Shown here: in pieces, positions 1-8,527 of the stretch
How the letters are laid out: the number at the start of each line of letters is the position of its first letter
Position numbering within the stretch: the stretch's first letter is position 1
From: JBGRQB01 sp041725875
Lineage (GTDB): Bacteria > Bacteroidota > Ignavibacteria > Ignavibacteriales > Melioribacteraceae
Length of the DNA: 16,617 bases
Assembly (NCBI GenBank): GCA_041725875.1
Contig: JBGRQB010000088.1
Location: 1 to 16,617 of the forward strand
Direction: 5' to 3'
Translations under genes and position numbers: made by a program
The notes under the pieces: model-generated
Database searches by the model: none
What the model was told of the DNA's origin: nothing
Seen by the model: the letters and a program-made list of their open reading frames with translations, nothing else

Positions 1-558
1 AATGTTAATCAGGTCGATTTTGAAAATATCTTTTCAAATCTGGAAAATGTTGAGCAGGGAACAAGAACCCTGATAATTAAAAGTTTTGCAGGAGAAAACT
101 TCACAGTTTTTAAGAACACTAATTTTAAAAGCAATTCTCTGACAGGAGGAAAACTTCAAAACAGAAGTGATTCAGATCCTCTACAGGAAATGAAATCATA
201 TATCGAGAGTTTGTATAAAAACAAAATAGATGAAATTGAAGTTTTGAAGGAATATGATAACTATTACTACGCACGCAAAATGAAAAGAGCGCTTCCTGTA
301 TTAAAAATGAAGTTTAATAATCCTTCAGAGACCATTTTTTATATAGACCCGCTTCAAAAAAAACTTGTAAAAACCAATAATAAATACTCCAGAATCCGCA
401 GGTGGTTATATAAAGGTCTGCACAGTCTCGACTTTTCATTCATTTATTATTCCAGACTCTGGGAGCCGGCAATCCTGCTGCTTATGGCAGGCGGAACAAT
501 TCTTTCCTTTACCGGAGTAATCTTTTTATACAAAAGAATGAAACGAAAGGCTAAATAA
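1..558 (+). CDS. PepSY-type inner-membrane protein, C-terminal part (5' end outside window)
   Basis: The reading frame is open from base 1 to the TAA at 556-558, so this is the last 185 residues of a longer protein. An internal ATG at 190 is not a likely start because the frame is coding-like upstream of it. Near the end the protein reads IDPLQKKLV, then RRWLYKGLHSLDF, then a hydrophobic helix (about residues 154-176) and a basic tail KRMKRKAK. This arrangement is typical of the last PepSY domain and final transmembrane helix of PepSY-associated membrane proteins. Those proteins often sit beside TonB-dependent receptors and are linked to iron or siderophore handling in the periplasm. The gene lies just upstream of a His-rich protein and a TonB receptor, which fits. 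The substrate cannot be told from this fragment. Confidence 0.75.
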   Translation, partial: NVNQVDFENIFSNLENVEQGTRTLIIKSFAGENFTVFKNTNFKSNSLTGGKLQNRSDSDPLQEMKSYIESLYKNKIDEIEVLKEYDNYYYARKMKRALPVLKMKFNNPSETIFYIDPLQKKLVKTNNKYSRIRRWLYKGLHSLDFSFIYYSRLWEPAILLLMAGGTILSFTGVIFLYKRMKRKAK

Positions 559-577
559 AGTTGCATAATACTCTCCT

Positions 578-640
578 GATTGAATCTTTCGAGGCGATTC
601 AATCTGAGTTCTCCGGGGCAAGTTTTTTATTTGTCCCGGA
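578..640 (+). other. two adjacent hairpins between the PepSY gene and the His-rich gene
   Basis: Hairpin 1 pairs GATTGAATC (578-586) with GATTCAATC (596-604), a perfect 9-bp stem with a 9-base loop. Hairpin 2 pairs TCCGGGGCAA (612-621) with TTGTCCCGGA (631-640), a 10-bp stem with one G-U pair and a T-rich 9-base loop. Neither is followed by a T run, so neither is a textbook intrinsic terminator. They could end or stabilise the PepSY transcript. I see no match to a riboswitch I know. Confidence 0.55.
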
Positions 641-700
641 AATAATTACTGATAAAAATATCAATTTTTCAAAAAAGTACCATAAGCAGATAATAATACA

Positions 701-731
701 TTGCTTTTAAATTCTATATGGACTAAGTTTA
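701..731 (+). promoter_or_regulatory. promoter candidate, Bacteroidota type, for the 752 gene series
   Basis: TTG at 701-703 is followed after 20 bases by TAAGTTTA at 724-731. The primary sigma factor of Bacteroidota is known to favour a TTG -33 element and a TAnnTTTG -7 element at about this spacing. Only the last base of the -7 box differs. The ATG at 752 lies 20 bases downstream, giving a very short leader. Confidence 0.45.
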
Positions 732-751
732 GATAAATAGTTTTTAGAATT

Positions 752-1102
752 ATGCAAAAAAAATATCTGAACATATTATTAATCTTGGCTCTGGCTCTTA
801 TTTCCGTCGGAAATTCATTCTTCCTGCATGCGCATAAAACCGCAAGCGGTGAGATTGTTATTCACAGCCATTTTCATAGTAATCCTTCAGATGCAAATGG
901 TGCAGATCACTCACACAGCAACGAAGAGATAAAGCAAATCTATCTTTTTTCTGCGTTTACCGCACTTTTAGTCATCTTTACAGCTCTTTTTGCATTTGCA
1001 CTAAAAAACATTTCTAAGCTGACAAAACATAAACTCTCATTTTATAAGAGTCAGCATTTCCTTAATTTCTTTTCTCTAAGGGCACCTCCACAGGCTGCCT
1101 AA
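752..1102 (+). CDS. small histidine-rich two-helix membrane protein
   Basis: This 116-residue protein has a hydrophobic helix at about residues 6-24, a histidine-rich stretch, a second helix at about 64-84 and a basic segment. The middle contains seven histidines (26, 28, 38, 40, 42, 53, 55) as HAH, HSHFH and HSH motifs. By the positive-inside rule this loop should face the periplasm. The C-terminus ends with RAPPQAA; RAPP-like endings occur on other small Bacteroidota and proteobacterial membrane proteins near metal genes, but I cannot assign a family. The gene stands 45 bp before the TonB receptor. A role in binding or sensing a divalent metal (zinc, copper, nickel or iron) is inferred from the histidines alone. 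No clear Shine-Dalgarno site precedes the ATG, which is usual in this lineage. Confidence 0.75.
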   Translation: MQKKYLNILLILALALISVGNSFFLHAHKTASGEIVIHSHFHSNPSDANGADHSHSNEEIKQIYLFSAFTALLVIFTALFAFALKNISKLTKHKLSFYKSQHFLNFFSLRAPPQAA

Positions 1103-1147
1103 CACCCAAGCCCTACATACTTTTTAGAACAACAATTTAAAGACAAA

Positions 1148-3733
1148 ATGCTCAAAAACAGATCTGTAACAGCATTTTTGCTGTTAATTTTCGTTCTGTT
1201 AGGCTTATCTGTATCAGGTTTTGCACAGATAAAAAATAACAGAATAGAAGGAACAATAAAAGACAACAACGGAACCCCTTTATATGGGGCAAATGTAATT
1301 CTGCTTCCGGGAAAAACAGGCTCTTCAACCGATATAAACGGACGATTTTCCATTCCTGCTTCTGCTGTTAAGGTTTTCACTTTGAAAATCAGCTACATCG
1401 GCTATAAGACAAAGTTTCTAAAAATTGAAAACTACTCAACCCCCATAAATATATCATTGGATCCAAAAGTATTTAATTTGGGCGGTATTGAGGTAGTTGC
1501 CGAAGAGGAATTAATGCCGTTAAATATTCCCACAACAACCGTGATTAAGTCAGGGGAAATTGAGCATTTGCAGGCTACAAGTATTAGAGAAGTGCTTGAA
1601 CTGGTTCCCGGTATTCAGAAAAGTAAAAATCTTGGTCTGGGAAAAACATCGCAGGTTTCGATCCGAAGTGACGAATCTGATCCTTTATCGGCGTTTGGTA
1701 CAAAAGTTATAATTGACGGTGTTTCCGAATCGAACAATGCAAATATGCAGTTTGAACTGCTTACCGGAAGCAAGTTTGGGATAAACAATATGGGCGCCGG
1801 TGTAGATTTAAGAACCATTCCCGCTGATAACATTGAAAAGGTTGAGGTTATAAGTGGTGTTCCTTCGGTAAGATATGGTGACCTAACAGAAGGAATTATA
1901 AAAATTACTACAAAAAGTGGTAAAAAACCTCACAGGGTTAAAATTAAAAATAATCCAAATACATCTGAAGTAAACTTCGGCGGTTCCTTTCCGGCATTTA
2001 ACAGCACTATGAATTACAATCTGAATATTGCCAGAAGTGAGCGCGACAAAAGACTTGACGGTGATGAATACACAAGATATACCGGACAAATAACTATGTC
2101 CACAAAAACTGAAAATGTAAAAAACAAATTGAAGTTTTCCGGACAGTTTATCACCGATGAAGAGGAACCAAAGAACGATTTATTCAGAACGCAGAATTAC
2201 AACAGATCTTTTAGTCTGGGCCTATCCAATACCAGAAATATAAAACTTGATCAGAGAAACAAACTTTACATAAGCACTTTTGTGAAATTCAAAAGAATCA
2301 ACTCTAAAAAGAGCCGACTTGTGCAATCCGATTTACGCATTTTGCCAAACGGAGATACGGTTTCTGTTTATAACGGAACCAAGTTCAACAAGGGATTTGA
2401 ATGGAACATCGGAGCAAAACTGGAATATGAAAATGAAAAAATCTTTTCCGGTTCTGTAAACAATTTTATGGCGGGTCTGCAGCTTAACTACGAAGCAAAC
2501 ACAGGGGAAGGAGTTGTTTTTGATACTCTTTTTAATCCGTATGGAGCAGATGCAAAAATTCGTCCGAGAAGCTTTGATGACGTGCCCGGATTTTTAACCG
2601 CGGCTCTTTATGCTGAAGATAACATAACATTGTCCTACCCGTTTAATATGAAAATAAGTGCCGGTATGCGACTCGATATGTATCAGCCGGAAGCTTTAAG
2701 TTTTTCAGGAGATAAGAAATTCTTCTCTGCAAAACATGGTGTTTATCTTAATCCGAGAGTAAATATGATTGTCTATCTGAGCAAGCAGAGTCAGATAAGA
2801 TTCGGAGTTGGTAAATCCACCAAAACACCTGCTATGAGCAGAATTTACCCGATGCCAAAGGTTCTTGACTGGAAAAACCCGGTCTCGGGAAATGTTGAGC
2901 ATTTCAATTTTTCACAAAATAACGAAAACCTGAAAGCTTCTGAATCAGTTAAATATGAACTTTCATTCGATCACAAATTCCTTAACAGAATTGGTATTTC
3001 CGTAACAGGCTATTACTCAAAAAGATTTAATGGTCCGCTTGGAGAAACTCAGCCCGTATTCAGAAAACTTGACGGCAAATATTATTATCTGGGAAATTAC
3101 AGTCTGCTCCTCAACGGCGCAGAATACTTCAGTAAAGGTATAGAAGCCAGATTAAAATCTGTGAGATTTAAGGCAATTAATACGAGTCTGAACGTAACTT
3201 TCTCATATTCCTGGAATAAAAATCCGGGTAACGGACAAAGCTACAAACCTTATCCGGATTTGGGATTGGGGCAGGAAAACAATTACGAAATTGAAGATGG
3301 CGAATACTTTGGTATGCTTTATAAAAGGAGCGGGAAGTGGCGCGATAAAATTTTAATGAATTACAATCTCTCATACAAAAATGAAACAATTGGTTTGTGG
3401 GTAAGCCTGAGAGCAGAACACCTTATCAGACAGGCATATCAGAGCTTTGATCTTGTTCCTGTGGATCTTACAAAGTTAAATGAAGATGCACTTCGCAGCA
3501 GAGCGTTTTCAGAAAGCAAGCGAATCAAACCCGCGAAATGGCTTTTTAGTTTTAACGTGAGTAAATCTCTCTTTAACGGAGCCGAAGTTTCATTTTATGT
3601 AAACAACTTCCTTGACGATCCGGCAACAAACAGATATTTGATTGATCCGGATACTTATGCCGAAGAGAAACGTAATCCTGATATCTTTTACGGAATTGAG
3701 TTTAGTATGATTTTAAACGAGGTATTTAAATGA
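1148..3733 (+). CDS. TonB-dependent outer-membrane receptor with N-terminal carboxypeptidase-like domain
   Basis: The 861-residue product imports a ligand across the outer membrane using energy from TonB/ExbBD. A signal peptide covers residues 1-27, with likely cleavage after GFAQ. A carboxypeptidase-regulatory-like domain (about 31-112) carries the motif GTPLYGANVILL and ends in IEVVAEE, which may serve as the TonB box. The plug spans about 125-260 and ends with the diagnostic IEKVEVISGVPSVRYGD and IIKITTKSG. The rest is a beta-barrel of alternating hydrophobic strands, ending near the aromatic tail NEVFK. The length is normal for a non-SusC receptor; SusC proteins are usually over 1000 residues, and no SusD follows. 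The stop codon overlaps the next start by 4 bases (ATGA), so the lipoprotein gene is translationally coupled. The ligand is unknown; the context suggests metal, heme or siderophore. Confidence 0.93.
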   Translation: MLKNRSVTAFLLLIFVLLGLSVSGFAQIKNNRIEGTIKDNNGTPLYGANVILLPGKTGSSTDINGRFSIPASAVKVFTLKISYIGYKTKFLKIENYSTPINISLDPKVFNLGGIEVVAEEELMPLNIPTTTVIKSGEIEHLQATSIREVLELVPGIQKSKNLGLGKTSQVSIRSDESDPLSAFGTKVIIDGVSESNNANMQFELLTGSKFGINNMGAGVDLRTIPADNIEKVEVISGVPSVRYGDLTEGIIKITTKSGKKPHRVKIKNNPNTSEVNFGGSFPAFNSTMNYNLNIARSERDKRLDGDEYTRYTGQITMSTKTENVKNKLKFSGQFITDEEEPKNDLFRTQNYNRSFSLGLSNTRNIKLDQRNKLYISTFVKFKRINSKKSRLVQSDLRILPNGDTVSVYNGTKFNKGFEWNIGAKLEYENEKIFSGSVNNFMAGLQLNYEANTGEGVVFDTLFNPYGADAKIRPRSFDDVPGFLTAALYAEDNITLSYPFNMKISAGMRLDMYQPEALSFSGDKKFFSAKHGVYLNPRVNMIVYLSKQSQIRFGVGKSTKTPAMSRIYPMPKVLDWKNPVSGNVEHFNFSQNNENLKASESVKYELSFDHKFLNRIGISVTGYYSKRFNGPLGETQPVFRKLDGKYYYLGNYSLLLNGAEYFSKGIEARLKSVRFKAINTSLNVTFSYSWNKNPGNGQSYKPYPDLGLGQENNYEIEDGEYFGMLYKRSGKWRDKILMNYNLSYKNETIGLWVSLRAEHLIRQAYQSFDLVPVDLTKLNEDALRSRAFSESKRIKPAKWLFSFNVSKSLFNGAEVSFYVNNFLDDPATNRYLIDPDTYAEEKRNPDIFYGIEFSMILNEVFK

Positions 3734-4818
3734 AATATATAATCAGTCTGGTTGTGTTGTTTCTGTTTATCGGTTGTAATGACGATATGTCACTTACACC
3801 AGACGGAAACGGATCAATCAAAATAAATGTACTTTACAACAATGGCTCGGGAAATGAGCCGCTTGATAGTGCAATTGTAATTTTAACAAGTGAATATGGT
3901 TCATTTGAACACCTTGCCGATGAAAATGGTTATCTGGAAATTACCGGACTGCCTGCATCAAATTATAACATATCAATCAGAAAAAAACATCCGACTGATA
4001 AAAATGTTATCCTTACCACCAGTGATAAAAATGTGGAAATAGCTCCGTATCAGCCGGTTACCAGAGAATATGTTGCTTTACCGGTTTCAGGTAACGGACT
4101 TGTAATAAACGAAATCTATTCTGCGGGTCCGGATAACAATATCTTCTTCTTTTACGATCAGTTTATTGAACTTTACAATAACAGTGATGAAGTAAGATAT
4201 CTTGACGGAATGATGATAACAAGAATTTCCGGAAATCGTTCGGAAGAGGGAATTGTTAGAAAAGGTCCGGGCGCTGATGAAGATGACGATGGTGATATAG
4301 ACGGCGCAACTTATGTTTTCAAATTTCCTGGTAAACCGGGAGAAAAAAACTTCCCGATTCATCCGCAGACATTTGTGGTTCTTGCACAGGATGCTGTAAA
4401 TCATAAATCAATTTTAAGCACATCAATTGATCTTTCGGGAGCTGACTGGGAATTTTATAACCAATATTCATCAATAGATATTGATAACCAAAATGTTGCA
4501 AATCTGATAAATATGAGATCTGATAAAACCGTAGATTTTATGATAAATTTAACAAGTGATGTAATTGCTCTTACTTCGGGGAAAGATACCTTATGGAGTG
4601 ACGGACTTGATATAGATACAATTATTGACGCTGTGGAGTATCAATCAAAAGTGACTTATCGCCAGACACTTGATGACAGAGTGGACAGGGGAGTTGCGTT
4701 GAGTGCTCCAAGATACAGCGGAAAATCTATTCAGCGACGCGCTCCAGGTATGGATAGCAACGATGCCCTGCTTGACTGGGAAATAATTGAGAAACCAACT
4801 CCGGGGTATCACAAATGA
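3730..4818 (+). CDS. surface-type lipoprotein resembling DUF4876
   Basis: The 362-residue protein begins with a lipoprotein signal ending in LFIGC, giving lipidated Cys16. The next residues are NDD. An acidic pair just after the cysteine resembles the lipoprotein export signal reported in Bacteroidota, so a cell-surface location is plausible. Residues 28-115 look like an Ig-like carboxypeptidase-regulatory domain (LDSAIVILTSEYGSFEHLADENGYLEI, split by strands). Residues 122-360 open with NGLVINEIYSAG and QFIELYNNS, the pattern of DUF4876 and lamin-tail-like domains. An acidic run at about 179-191 (DEDDDGDIDG) may bind calcium. The gene overlaps its neighbours by 4 bases on both sides. I infer that it is an accessory ligand-binding or receptor-partner protein. 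The family name comes from memory of sequence features, not from a search. Confidence 0.8.
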   Translation: MKYIISLVVLFLFIGCNDDMSLTPDGNGSIKINVLYNNGSGNEPLDSAIVILTSEYGSFEHLADENGYLEITGLPASNYNISIRKKHPTDKNVILTTSDKNVEIAPYQPVTREYVALPVSGNGLVINEIYSAGPDNNIFFFYDQFIELYNNSDEVRYLDGMMITRISGNRSEEGIVRKGPGADEDDDGDIDGATYVFKFPGKPGEKNFPIHPQTFVVLAQDAVNHKSILSTSIDLSGADWEFYNQYSSIDIDNQNVANLINMRSDKTVDFMINLTSDVIALTSGKDTLWSDGLDIDTIIDAVEYQSKVTYRQTLDDRVDRGVALSAPRYSGKSIQRRAPGMDSNDALLDWEIIEKPTPGYHK

Positions 4819-6251
4819 GAAAAATGAATTTTATTCTGACACTATTTTTGTTTGCTTTCTTTAATCTGAACTATTCACAATTTGTTGGTGACCGCTTCAA
4901 CAGTTATGAGAGTGAACTTCAATATAACAGATTTCAATATTCCGATTATCTGCTTTCTGATAATCCTGCCTGGCTGGTACGCGATTATAAAAAAGAAATG
5001 ATAAATATCGCCAGTGCTTTTTCAGCAGGATATGGAGATTTACGAAAAGAATATTCACCTGAAAGAACTCACAAATTTGTTACAGTTGCTTCAACCTTAA
5101 GAGATTTGAAAAGTGCAGGAATTTTCTTCGGAAAATTTAACTACACCTATGAATTAAGAAAGAACAACAACAAAATTCTCACAAAAAGAACTTACACCGG
5201 AAATCCGTTTTTCCTTCGCGACAACACAACCGGAAATATGAAATATTCCGGACCCGGAATTTTACTTGGTTATTCCGTTAATGTAACTGAGAAATTATCT
5301 GCGGGTCTGAAAATAAACTACGCAGTTGATGACGGTCTGAAAGATGCTTACACTTTTGCCGAATCAACAAACCGAGAAATTATTATAAATCCCGGAATAG
5401 CTTATGATCTTACTGAAGATATTAATCTGGGAGTTGCCTACAAGTTTTTTTCATACAAAGAAAATATCAAAATTCAGGATGTAAATAATTTGTCAGTCGA
5501 AATTTTCAGACACAGAGGGGATAACGTTTTTGTAAGAACTGTTTCTTCAGATGAAGAGGAAAAAGATATTACAACAGAAAATTCTTTCTCTTTTTTCAGT
5601 AATATGAAAATTTCTGAAAACATCGGAATAAAATTAAAAGCAGATTATGTTTCTGGAGAGACAAGAATCATAATTCCGCAGTCACTTTTAAGAGATCACG
5701 AAGATGGCAAAGAAGTTTATGATGCCGGCGCTGCTGATATACTTGCCAATATAAAGCTTGATAAAAACTTTGCTTTGGATTTAGGATATAATTTGTACAG
5801 CAGAAAAAGTCGCTCGCAAAACTCAAATGTAAAATATCTGCTCTGGAACTGGAGCAGCACAGCTCATACTTTTGGTGCAAGATTAAACTACAGCAGCAGC
5901 AAAAAATTAATGCTCGGCTTAGAAGCAGGTTATACAACAGTTAAAGCAGATTCTTCAAAATATATAGATAACAAATTCAGTAAAGAAACTTCATCCGATT
6001 TTTACGCAGGAACATTTGGTACGGTTCAGTTAAATGACAAAACAGGCATTGAGTTTCAGATACGTTATTTATCTAAAGAAAAAGATTTCTTTCTCGGTGC
6101 AGATGATCTTTCCGGTATAAAAGGATTACTGGCATTTGATTATCAGATATCTGAGAAAATTAAAATAAAACCATTTATGCTTTATGAAAGAAATAAGGCA
6201 GTAGAAAAAAACGAATTATTAATGTTTGGCATAAAATTATCGATTAATTAA
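4815..6251 (+). CDS. predicted outer-membrane beta-barrel protein (DUF6850-like)
   Basis: The 478-residue product has a signal peptide ending at about residue 22 (NLNYSQ). A conserved-looking start NPAWLVRDYKK follows, then many amphipathic strands with aromatic residues, separated by turns such as LTEDINLGVAYKFF and ISENIGIKLKADYVSG. It ends with LLMFGIKLSIN, consistent with a final barrel strand. The gene follows the lipoprotein with a 4-base ATGA overlap; that overlap favours the start at 4815 over the next ATG at 4824. As I recall, TonB receptor, DUF4876 and DUF6850 barrel genes often occur together in Bacteroidota, and this gene fits the third position. Its role is unknown; it may form a companion pore or stabilise the receptor complex. 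Confidence 0.75.
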   Translation: MRKMNFILTLFLFAFFNLNYSQFVGDRFNSYESELQYNRFQYSDYLLSDNPAWLVRDYKKEMINIASAFSAGYGDLRKEYSPERTHKFVTVASTLRDLKSAGIFFGKFNYTYELRKNNNKILTKRTYTGNPFFLRDNTTGNMKYSGPGILLGYSVNVTEKLSAGLKINYAVDDGLKDAYTFAESTNREIIINPGIAYDLTEDINLGVAYKFFSYKENIKIQDVNNLSVEIFRHRGDNVFVRTVSSDEEEKDITTENSFSFFSNMKISENIGIKLKADYVSGETRIIIPQSLLRDHEDGKEVYDAGAADILANIKLDKNFALDLGYNLYSRKSRSQNSNVKYLLWNWSSTAHTFGARLNYSSSKKLMLGLEAGYTTVKADSSKYIDNKFSKETSSDFYAGTFGTVQLNDKTGIEFQIRYLSKEKDFFLGADDLSGIKGLLAFDYQISEKIKIKPFMLYERNKAVEKNELLMFGIKLSIN

Positions 6252-6261
6252 AGGAGATATA

Positions 6262-8466
6262 ATGATTAGAAAATGTTTACTGTTATTCTTATTTATAACA
6301 GTTTCTGTTCAGGCTCAAGACTGGCAGAAAGTTGTTGAAAGTAATTTAAAAAGTATGTTTGACGTGCATTTTATTACTGAAACTAAAGGTTTTACCGTTG
6401 GAAGTTCCGGTAGTATTTATGAAACAAATGACGGCGGTGTAAATTGGGAAGTTAAAAACTCTCCATATAGCAGTTCTTTATATTCAGTTTTCTTTACAAC
6501 TGATCAAAAAGGTTTTATTGGAGCCGGAAAGGAAATTTTCTTAAAAACTGTTGATGGCGGCGAAAACTGGCAGTTAGATACATTAAAAGATGCCAACGGA
6601 ACCATTGCAGATTTCTGGTTTGCAGATGAAAACATTGGTTATGCTTTGGTATCAAAATCTACAGGCGGACAGGTTTTCAAAACAACAGATGGCGGCGAAA
6701 ACTGGACAAAACAATTACAAGCTGAAAAAGATTTATTAGCTTTTGCTTTTAACTCTGAAAATGTTGGTGTTGTAACCGGTAAATATTTAACAGATGTTTA
6801 TTACACTGAAAATGGTACTGACTGGAACAAGTCAACAGTAGGCGAACTTGGCGGTCATCCTTATACAAGAAGTGATTTAAGAACAGTAACATTTATAGAT
6901 GCAACAACTGCTTATGCAAGTGGCTGGGGAAGTGATGCTGCAGGTTTACAGCCTTCTATTCATCTTAAATCTACTGATGCAGGTAAAACCTGGACTTATA
7001 TGAATCAGGCTCCTGAAAACAGAACTTATGTTAATATTTATGATGTTTACTTCAAAGATGCGCAGAATGGTATTGCTGTTGGCGGAAGCTCAATCGATGG
7101 CGGACTTTTCCTTAAAACCACTGATGGCGGTGTGAACTGGACTCAAATTAAAGTGGATGCCGGTGCTTCAATTGAAGATATCTTTGTAAAGAATAATAAA
7201 TCCTGGTTCCTTGGCAACGGAAGTGCTTTGTATGCTTCTGATACTGACTGGAACAGTTTTAACCTTATTTCCAAATTGCCTTCAGCTTATATGTATACAA
7301 TGTCTGTAAAAGGTAATCAAATAATTGCCGGCGGTTTTTACGGTATGATAATGAAATCTGAAGATTTAGGTAACAACTGGACTGCATCTTACACTGGTAT
7401 TGATGGAAAATGTCCAAAACTTACAGGTCTGTTTTTTGTTGACGAAAACTTAGGTTTTGCTTCAAAGAATAAAGGTCAGTTACTTAAAACAACAAACGGC
7501 GGCGATACCTGGCAGGAAGTAATTCCGGCAAGTGCATCTTTCTTTGCTTCTTATAATGACGTATTTTTTGTCGATGCCAATAATGGTTTTACTGTTGGTG
7601 AAGACAAAAACAGAAATCCTATTATTTCTTCTACTACTGACGGTGGTCAGACCTGGGAAGATAATACATCTGCTTTCTCTGAAGAATTAAACGTAGTTTA
7701 CTTTAGCACAGCACTTACAGGAGTTGCAGGCGGAAAGAAATTGTCATTAGGTTACACAGAAGATGGCGGTAAAACCTGGAATACTGCTACACAAAATAAT
7801 GTTCCTTCTTCACTGGCTTATTCAGCAATTGAAGATATTGAATTTTTAAATCCGCAGTTTGGTATTGCAGTTGGTAAAAAATTAGTTCTTAAAACCACTG
7901 ACGGCGGTAAGAACTGGGATTATGTAGAAATTCCAGGAATAACTGTAACACTTAAAGCTGTTCAGATTATTGACCAGAATACCTGGGTTGCTGCCGGTTC
8001 AAAAACCATCTACAGAACCACTGATGGCGGCGCTAACTGGGAAAATATTGAAAACTCAGAAATAGACCAGAGTGTTTACGCTTTATATTATGACGAAAAC
8101 AATACTCTTTGGGCTTGCGGTGCAAATTCTTCAATCTTTAAATATGCAAACTTTACTTCTGTTGAAGAAATTACAAACGAAGTTCCAACAACACTTGCTT
8201 TATCACAAAATTATCCTAACCCGTTTAACCCAAGTACAATGATTGAATTCTCTGTACCGGTTGAATGTAAAGTTAAAGTTGAAGTATTTAACATTTTAGG
8301 TGAAAAAGTAAAAACAGTTTACAACGAATTAACTCAGCCTGGAACTTATAAAGTTAAGTACAACGGAACAAACAATTCCGGTTCAACAATTCCTTCAGGA
8401 ATTTATTTCTACAGAATATCCACACCGGAAAAATCGATCACCAGAAAAATGATCTTTATGAAATAA
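6262..8466 (+). CDS. secreted BNR/Ycf48-like beta-propeller protein with T9SS sorting domain
   Basis: The 734-residue protein has a signal peptide cleaved after about residue 19 (VQAQ). It contains about thirteen repeats of the form KTTDGGxNW (for example KTTDGGENW, STTDGGQTW, RTTDGGANW), each preceded by strands such as VYFKDAQNGIAVG. This is the sialidase/Ycf48-type propeller pattern, probably forming two propellers. From residue 644 comes a C-terminal T9SS type A sorting domain with SQNYPNPFNPST, then VFNILGEKVKTV and IPSGIYFYRIS, ending MIFMK. The protein should therefore be exported by the Por system and attached or released at the cell surface. I see no sialidase catalytic residues. An AAGGAG site (6251-6256) overlaps the previous stop codon, so the gene probably belongs to the same operon. 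Repeats are also similar at DNA level, which may allow changes in copy number. Confidence 0.88.
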   Translation: MIRKCLLLFLFITVSVQAQDWQKVVESNLKSMFDVHFITETKGFTVGSSGSIYETNDGGVNWEVKNSPYSSSLYSVFFTTDQKGFIGAGKEIFLKTVDGGENWQLDTLKDANGTIADFWFADENIGYALVSKSTGGQVFKTTDGGENWTKQLQAEKDLLAFAFNSENVGVVTGKYLTDVYYTENGTDWNKSTVGELGGHPYTRSDLRTVTFIDATTAYASGWGSDAAGLQPSIHLKSTDAGKTWTYMNQAPENRTYVNIYDVYFKDAQNGIAVGGSSIDGGLFLKTTDGGVNWTQIKVDAGASIEDIFVKNNKSWFLGNGSALYASDTDWNSFNLISKLPSAYMYTMSVKGNQIIAGGFYGMIMKSEDLGNNWTASYTGIDGKCPKLTGLFFVDENLGFASKNKGQLLKTTNGGDTWQEVIPASASFFASYNDVFFVDANNGFTVGEDKNRNPIISSTTDGGQTWEDNTSAFSEELNVVYFSTALTGVAGGKKLSLGYTEDGGKTWNTATQNNVPSSLAYSAIEDIEFLNPQFGIAVGKKLVLKTTDGGKNWDYVEIPGITVTLKAVQIIDQNTWVAAGSKTIYRTTDGGANWENIENSEIDQSVYALYYDENNTLWACGANSSIFKYANFTSVEEITNEVPTTLALSQNYPNPFNPSTMIEFSVPVECKVKVEVFNILGEKVKTVYNELTQPGTYKVKYNGTNNSGSTIPSGIYFYRISTPEKSITRKMIFMK

Positions 8467-8474
8467 TTATACAC

Positions 8475-8506
8475 GACTGTCCCGACTTTCGGGACAGTCA
8501 TTTTTT
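8475..8506 (+). terminator. intrinsic terminator after the propeller gene
   Basis: GACTGTCCCG (8475-8484) and CGGGACAGTC (8490-8499) form a perfect 10-bp stem around the loop ACTTT, followed by A and six T (8501-8506). It lies 8 bases after the stop codon and should end the receptor-propeller transcript. Confidence 0.9.
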
Positions 8507-8527
8507 ATCACCAAATAAAATTATATA

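Noticed and set aside
689..698. GATAATAATA next to the -33 element, resembling half of a Fur box
   Set aside because: Only the first half agrees with the Fur consensus and there is no inverted partner. In such AT-rich DNA this is expected by chance.
1099..1380. Minus-strand open frame of 93 codons across the start of the TonB receptor gene
   Set aside because: It lies opposite a well-supported receptor gene, has no ribosome site and no recognisable protein features, so it is a shadow frame.
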